Origin: Variovorax sp. PBS-H4
Lineage (GTDB): Bacteria > Pseudomonadota > Gammaproteobacteria > Burkholderiales > Burkholderiaceae_C
Length of the DNA: 64,000 bases
Direction: 5' to 3'
Assembly (NCBI RefSeq): GCF_901827205.1
Contig: NZ_LR594675.1
Location: 2,790,001 to 2,854,000, forward strand
Made by a program: the position numbers and the translations under genes. This document shows positions 61,048 through 64,000 of the stretch, one piece after another (within the stretch, counting starts at the first letter, position 1; each line of letters starts with the position of its first letter). The notes under the pieces are model-generated. The model did not search any database and was not told where the DNA came from. It saw only the letters and a list, made by a program, of their open reading frames with translations.

Positions 61048-61788
61048 ATGAACGTCCTCGTTTCCTTGTCTTCCTTTGGTGCGGCCGAGGTGGGGCGGCA
61101 TGGGCAGCTTTGGTGTACGCGGCTGGCGCTGGAGGCAGGGGCTGACAGCGTGGAGGTGCGCGGCGAGCTGTTGCGCAACGCGTCCGCGGAGCTGCCTGAA
61201 TTGGCGGGCCTGGCCTCCGTCTATTCGAGTCCGGAGGGACTGTGGTCGGACAACGGCGCGCTGGATGAGGGGGCGCTCGCGCGCGGCCTGGCGGCGGTGG
61301 GCGTCCTGCGCGCGCATCGGCTCAAGATGTCCATCGGCGGCTACGCTGCAGGATCGCAGGGCTCGCTGGCGCGGCTCAGGGAACTGCTCCATGAACAGGC
61401 GCCCGAGGTCGAGCTGTTGATCGAGAACGACCAGACGGCACGGGCCGGCACGCTGCCCGCGCTGCAGGGCTTCTTCAGCGCGGCCGATTCGGCAGGGCTC
61501 GACCTGGGCATGACCTTCGACATGGGCAACTGGCACTGGCTGGGCGAATGCCCGCTCGCCGCGGCCCAGGCACTGGCGCCGCGGGTGCGCTATGTGCACT
61601 GCAAGGGCGTACAGCGCCTGCCGGCCAAATGGGTCGCGGTACCGCTGGCCGAGTCGATGGCGCCGTGGCGTGCGGTACTGCGGGCCTTGCCCGCGGATGT
61701 GCCGCACGCCATCGAATACCCCCTGGTCGGCGACGATCTGCTCGCCGTCACGCGCGAGCAGATCGCGCAGATCCGTTCGGTTCGCTGA
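61048..61788 (+). CDS. kguE: Sugar phosphate isomerase/epimerase, KguE-like
   Basis: 246-residue TIM-barrel protein of the xylose isomerase/AP-endonuclease-like superfamily. Metal-ligand type residues are in LLIENDQTARAG (Glu), GMTFDMGNWHW (Asp, His) and VRYVHCKGVQ (His), with the late Glu in HAIEYPLVGDD. In Pseudomonas, KguE lies in the kguEKTD operon for 2-ketogluconate use; its exact reaction there is not settled. GAAGGAGAG about 9 bases ahead and the ATG at 61048 set the start. The symbol rests on the shared operon context rather than on reaction evidence. Confidence 0.78.
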   Translation: MNVLVSLSSFGAAEVGRHGQLWCTRLALEAGADSVEVRGELLRNASAELPELAGLASVYSSPEGLWSDNGALDEGALARGLAAVGVLRAHRLKMSIGGYAAGSQGSLARLRELLHEQAPEVELLIENDQTARAGTLPALQGFFSAADSAGLDLGMTFDMGNWHWLGECPLAAAQALAPRVRYVHCKGVQRLPAKWVAVPLAESMAPWRAVLRALPADVPHAIEYPLVGDDLLAVTREQIAQIRSVR

Positions 61789-61798
61789 AAGCTGCGCG

Positions 61799-62749
61799 AT
61801 GACGAATTCTGCCTTCGATGTCGCCCTGTTCGGCGAAGCAATGCTGCTGCTGGTCGCCGACCAGCCCGGACCGATCGAGAACGCGACCGCTTTCCACAAG
61901 CGCACGGCCGGCGCCGAGACCAACGTCGCGATCGGCCTGTCGCGCCTGGGCCTGAAGGTCGGCTGGGCCAGCCGGCTCGGCACCGATTCGATGGGCCGTT
62001 CGCTGCTGGCCACCATGCAGGCCGAAGGCATCGACTGCTCGCACGTGACCAGCGATCCGTCGCAGCGCACCGGCTTCCAGTTCAAGGGCCGCGTGACCGA
62101 CGGCAGCGATCCGCCGGTCGAGTACCACCGCAAGGGCTCGGCCGCGAGCCACATGGGCCCGGCCGACGTCGACGAGGCCTGGCTGCGCTCGGCGCGGCAC
62201 CTGCATGCGACCGGCGTGTTCGCTGCCATCTCCGACACCAGCCTGCAGGCATCCTTGAAGGCGATGGAGGTGATGCGCGCGGCCGGCCGCACGATTTCCT
62301 TCGATCCCAATCTGCGGCCGACGCTGTGGTCCTCGACCGAGACCATGCGCCACTGGATCAACGAGCTGGCGTCCCGCGCCGACTGGGTGCTGCCTGGCAT
62401 GGAAGAAGGCCTGCTGCTTACCGGTCAGTCCACGCCTGAAGGCGTGGCGCGCTTCTACCGCGAACGCGGTGCCAAGCTGGTGGTGGTCAAGCTCGGTGCG
62501 CAGGGTGCCTACTACGACAGCGATGCCGCGGGCACCGGCCAGGTCGACGGCTTTCCTGTGGCGCAGGTGGTCGACACCGTCGGCGCCGGCGACGGCTTCG
62601 CCGTGGGCGTGATCAGCGCGCTGCTGGAGGGCAGGGCGGTGCCGGAGGCAGTGCGCCGCGGCGCCTGGATCGGCGCTCGCGCAGTGCAGGTGCTGGGCGA
62701 CACCGAAGGCCTGCCGACGCGGGCGCAACTCGAAGAGGCGAGGCTGTGA
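61799..62749 (+). CDS. kguK: PfkB-family sugar kinase, 2-ketogluconate kinase type
   Basis: 316-residue ribokinase-fold kinase. The PfkB signature VVDTVGAGDGFAVGVISAL carries the catalytic Asp and anion hole; AGAETNVAIGLSRLG is the N-terminal substrate region and SFDPNLRPTLW follows. It resembles 2-dehydro-3-deoxygluconokinase; beside kguD and a PtxS-type regulator, 2-ketogluconate is the likely substrate, giving 2-keto-6-phosphogluconate. The ATG at 61799 lies 10 bases after kguE. Its stop overlaps the kguD start as TGATG. Confidence 0.85.
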   Translation: MTNSAFDVALFGEAMLLLVADQPGPIENATAFHKRTAGAETNVAIGLSRLGLKVGWASRLGTDSMGRSLLATMQAEGIDCSHVTSDPSQRTGFQFKGRVTDGSDPPVEYHRKGSAASHMGPADVDEAWLRSARHLHATGVFAAISDTSLQASLKAMEVMRAAGRTISFDPNLRPTLWSSTETMRHWINELASRADWVLPGMEEGLLLTGQSTPEGVARFYRERGAKLVVVKLGAQGAYYDSDAAGTGQVDGFPVAQVVDTVGAGDGFAVGVISALLEGRAVPEAVRRGAWIGARAVQVLGDTEGLPTRAQLEEARL

Positions 62750-63735
62750 TGCGCAGGAAGAAAGTGCTGGTCTTTCGCGAACTCCCCGACGACCAATTGG
62801 CGCGCCTGCAGGCCGCGCACGAAGTCACCGTCGCCAACCCGCGGATCGCTGCGCAGCTCGGCGCCTTCGAAGCCGCGCTGCCCGAGGCCCAGGGCCTGAT
62901 CGGCTCCAGCTTTCCGGTCGACGAGGCGCTGCTCGCGCGTGCGCCCAAACTGGAGGTGATCTCCAGCGTCTCGGTCGGCGTCGACAACTACTCGCTGGCT
63001 GCCCTGCATGCGCGCGGGATCCTGCTGTGCCACACGCCCGGCGTGCTCGACGAGACGGTGGCCGACACCGTCTTCGCGCTGCTGATGGCGACCAGCCGCC
63101 GCGTGGTCGAGTTGTCGAACCTGGTGCGGGAGGGCCGCTGGACCAGGAATATCGACGAGGCGCTGTTCGGCTGCGACGTGCACGGCAAGACGCTCGGCCT
63201 GCTCGGCTTCGGCCGCATCGGCCAGGCCATCGCCAGGCGTGCGGCCCTGGGCTTCGGCATGCCGGTGCTCTACCACGCGCGGCGCGCCGTCGACCTGGCG
63301 GAGCAGGCGCCCGAGCTGCTGGGCCGCGCCGCGCACACGCCGCTCGACGAGCTGCTGGCACGCGCCGACATCGTGGTCGCCATGCTGCCGCTGTCGGACA
63401 GCACGCGCGGCATGATCGATGCGCGCGTGTTCGCCCGCATGAAACCCGGCGCGATCTTCATCAACGGCGGGCGTGGCGCCACGGTGCAGGAGCCCGCGCT
63501 GCTGGCTGCGCTCGACCAGGGCACGCTGCGGGCCGCGGGCCTCGATGTGTTCGCGACCGAGCCGCTGCCCCACGATTCACCGCTGCGCACCCATCCGCGC
63601 GTGACGCCGCTGCCGCACATCGGCTCGGCCACGTACGAGACGCGGCATGCCATGGCCGAGCTGGCGACGACCAACCTGCTGAAGGCGCTGGCCGGCGAGC
63701 GGCCCGTCGCGGCCTACGACACGGCCTTCGCGTGA
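62749..63735 (+). CDS. kguD: D-2-hydroxyacid dehydrogenase, 2-keto-6-phosphogluconate reductase type
   Basis: 328-residue NAD(P)-dependent dehydrogenase. The cofactor motif is GLLGFGRIGQAIARR; the catalytic Arg is in FINGGRGATVQE, the Glu in VFATEPLP and the His in PLPHIGSATYETRHAM. In the kgu pathway KguD reduces 2-keto-6-phosphogluconate to 6-phosphogluconate, which enters Entner-Doudoroff metabolism. The ATG at 62749 overlaps the kinase stop; a GTG at 62746 is also possible. Glyoxylate or hydroxypyruvate reductase activity is the alternative reading from sequence alone. Confidence 0.85.
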   Translation: MRRKKVLVFRELPDDQLARLQAAHEVTVANPRIAAQLGAFEAALPEAQGLIGSSFPVDEALLARAPKLEVISSVSVGVDNYSLAALHARGILLCHTPGVLDETVADTVFALLMATSRRVVELSNLVREGRWTRNIDEALFGCDVHGKTLGLLGFGRIGQAIARRAALGFGMPVLYHARRAVDLAEQAPELLGRAAHTPLDELLARADIVVAMLPLSDSTRGMIDARVFARMKPGAIFINGGRGATVQEPALLAALDQGTLRAAGLDVFATEPLPHDSPLRTHPRVTPLPHIGSATYETRHAMAELATTNLLKALAGERPVAAYDTAFA

Positions 63736-64000
63736 GTCTGAAGAAGCCTTCACGAGCAACCATTGCCGACGTGGCGAAGGAGGCCGGTGTCTCCAAGGCC
63801 ACTGTCTCCCGCTTCCTGAACCACCGCGATCGCCTGCTCAGCGCCGACATCGCCAAGCGAGTGGAGGCCGCCGTCGCCAAGCTGGCCTACACGCCCAGCC
63901 CGATGGCGCAGGCCCTGAGCCATGGCCGCTCGCGCCTGATCGGCCTGATCGTGGCCGACATCACCAACCCCTATTCGGTGGCCGTGCTGCGCGGTGCCGA
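63732..64000 (+). CDS. ptxS: LacI-family regulator, PtxS-like (C-terminus outside window)
   Basis: The first 89 codons are present. A LacI-type HTH (ATIADVAKEAGVSKATVSRF at residues 9-28) is followed by the hinge region TPSPMAQALSHGRSRLIGLI and the start of the sensor domain (VADITNPYS). The GTG start overlaps the kguD stop as GTGA. It ends an operon whose first gene is preceded by the PtxS operator palindrome, so repression relieved by 2-ketogluconate is the natural reading. The sensor domain beyond 64000 would test this. Confidence 0.85.
   Translation, partial: MSLKKPSRATIADVAKEAGVSKATVSRFLNHRDRLLSADIAKRVEAAVAKLAYTPSPMAQALSHGRSRLIGLIVADITNPYSVAVLRGA

Overview
The window is about 64 kb of GC-rich, densely packed bacterial chromosome with short gaps, many 1-26 base gene overlaps and frequent GTG/TTG starts. 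Gene content and order point to a betaproteobacterium of the order Burkholderiales, most likely family Comamonadaceae and Variovorax-like. The evidence is two orphan Bug/TctC-type binding proteins, pyrG-kdsA-eno-ftsB, dapA-bamC, parE and parC on either side of a small insert, and a MutL of the kind found in bacteria without MutH. The family assignment is inference. I saw no rRNA, tRNA, CRISPR array, insertion sequence or prophage, and no stretch above 300 bases lacks a gene.

Layout. 1-3 kb: the start of a TRAP-transporter binding protein, a divergent LacI-type regulator and a lipoprotein hydrolase. 3-13 kb: mutL, a DedA membrane protein, a glycine-zipper lipoprotein, a fused indolepyruvate:ferredoxin oxidoreductase, then amiC and tsaE divergent from queG. 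13-21.6 kb: an AEC transporter, two Bug binding proteins, xerD, a DUF72 protein, a DUF455 ferritin-like protein, a gamma-carbonic anhydrase, hslO and secreted proteins of unknown role. 21.6-29 kb: a complete lipid A aminoarabinose (arn) operon in which the usual bifunctional ArnA is two genes. 29-36 kb: ftsB, eno, kdsA and pyrG on one strand; coaBC, a small membrane protein and dut on the other. 36-44 kb: an FKBP isomerase divergent from roxA, small lipoproteins, a metallo-hydrolase, bamC, dapA, and an MFS transporter followed by a 46-residue membrane protein and a methyltransferase. 44-51 kb: parE and parC flanking an ECF sigma factor, a Tat-exported ferritin-like protein and a lytic transglycosylase. 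51-58 kb: a lipoprotein metallo-hydrolase, a 1187-residue membrane patatin and a CorA-like protein.

57.8-64 kb is a catabolic operon: a polar-amino-acid-type ABC importer, a TIM-barrel epimerase, a PfkB sugar kinase, a 2-hydroxyacid dehydrogenase and a LacI-type regulator cut by the window end. A perfect palindrome containing TGAAACCGGTTTCA lies upstream. That sequence is the known operator of PtxS, the 2-ketogluconate repressor of Pseudomonas, and the enzyme set matches kguE-kguK-kguD. The cluster is therefore read as 2-ketogluconate utilisation with an ABC importer in place of the usual KguT permease.

The least familiar signal is two families of short dispersed repeats in the gaps just ahead of genes. 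One, about 55 bases, occurs four times (before amiC, the arn formyltransferase gene, arnB and coaBC). At the three within-operon sites it begins with ATGA at or near the stop of the gene before and ends with a ribosome-binding-site-like purine run just ahead of the next start codon. The other, about 90 bases with a nested hairpin, occurs after bamC and before kguE.
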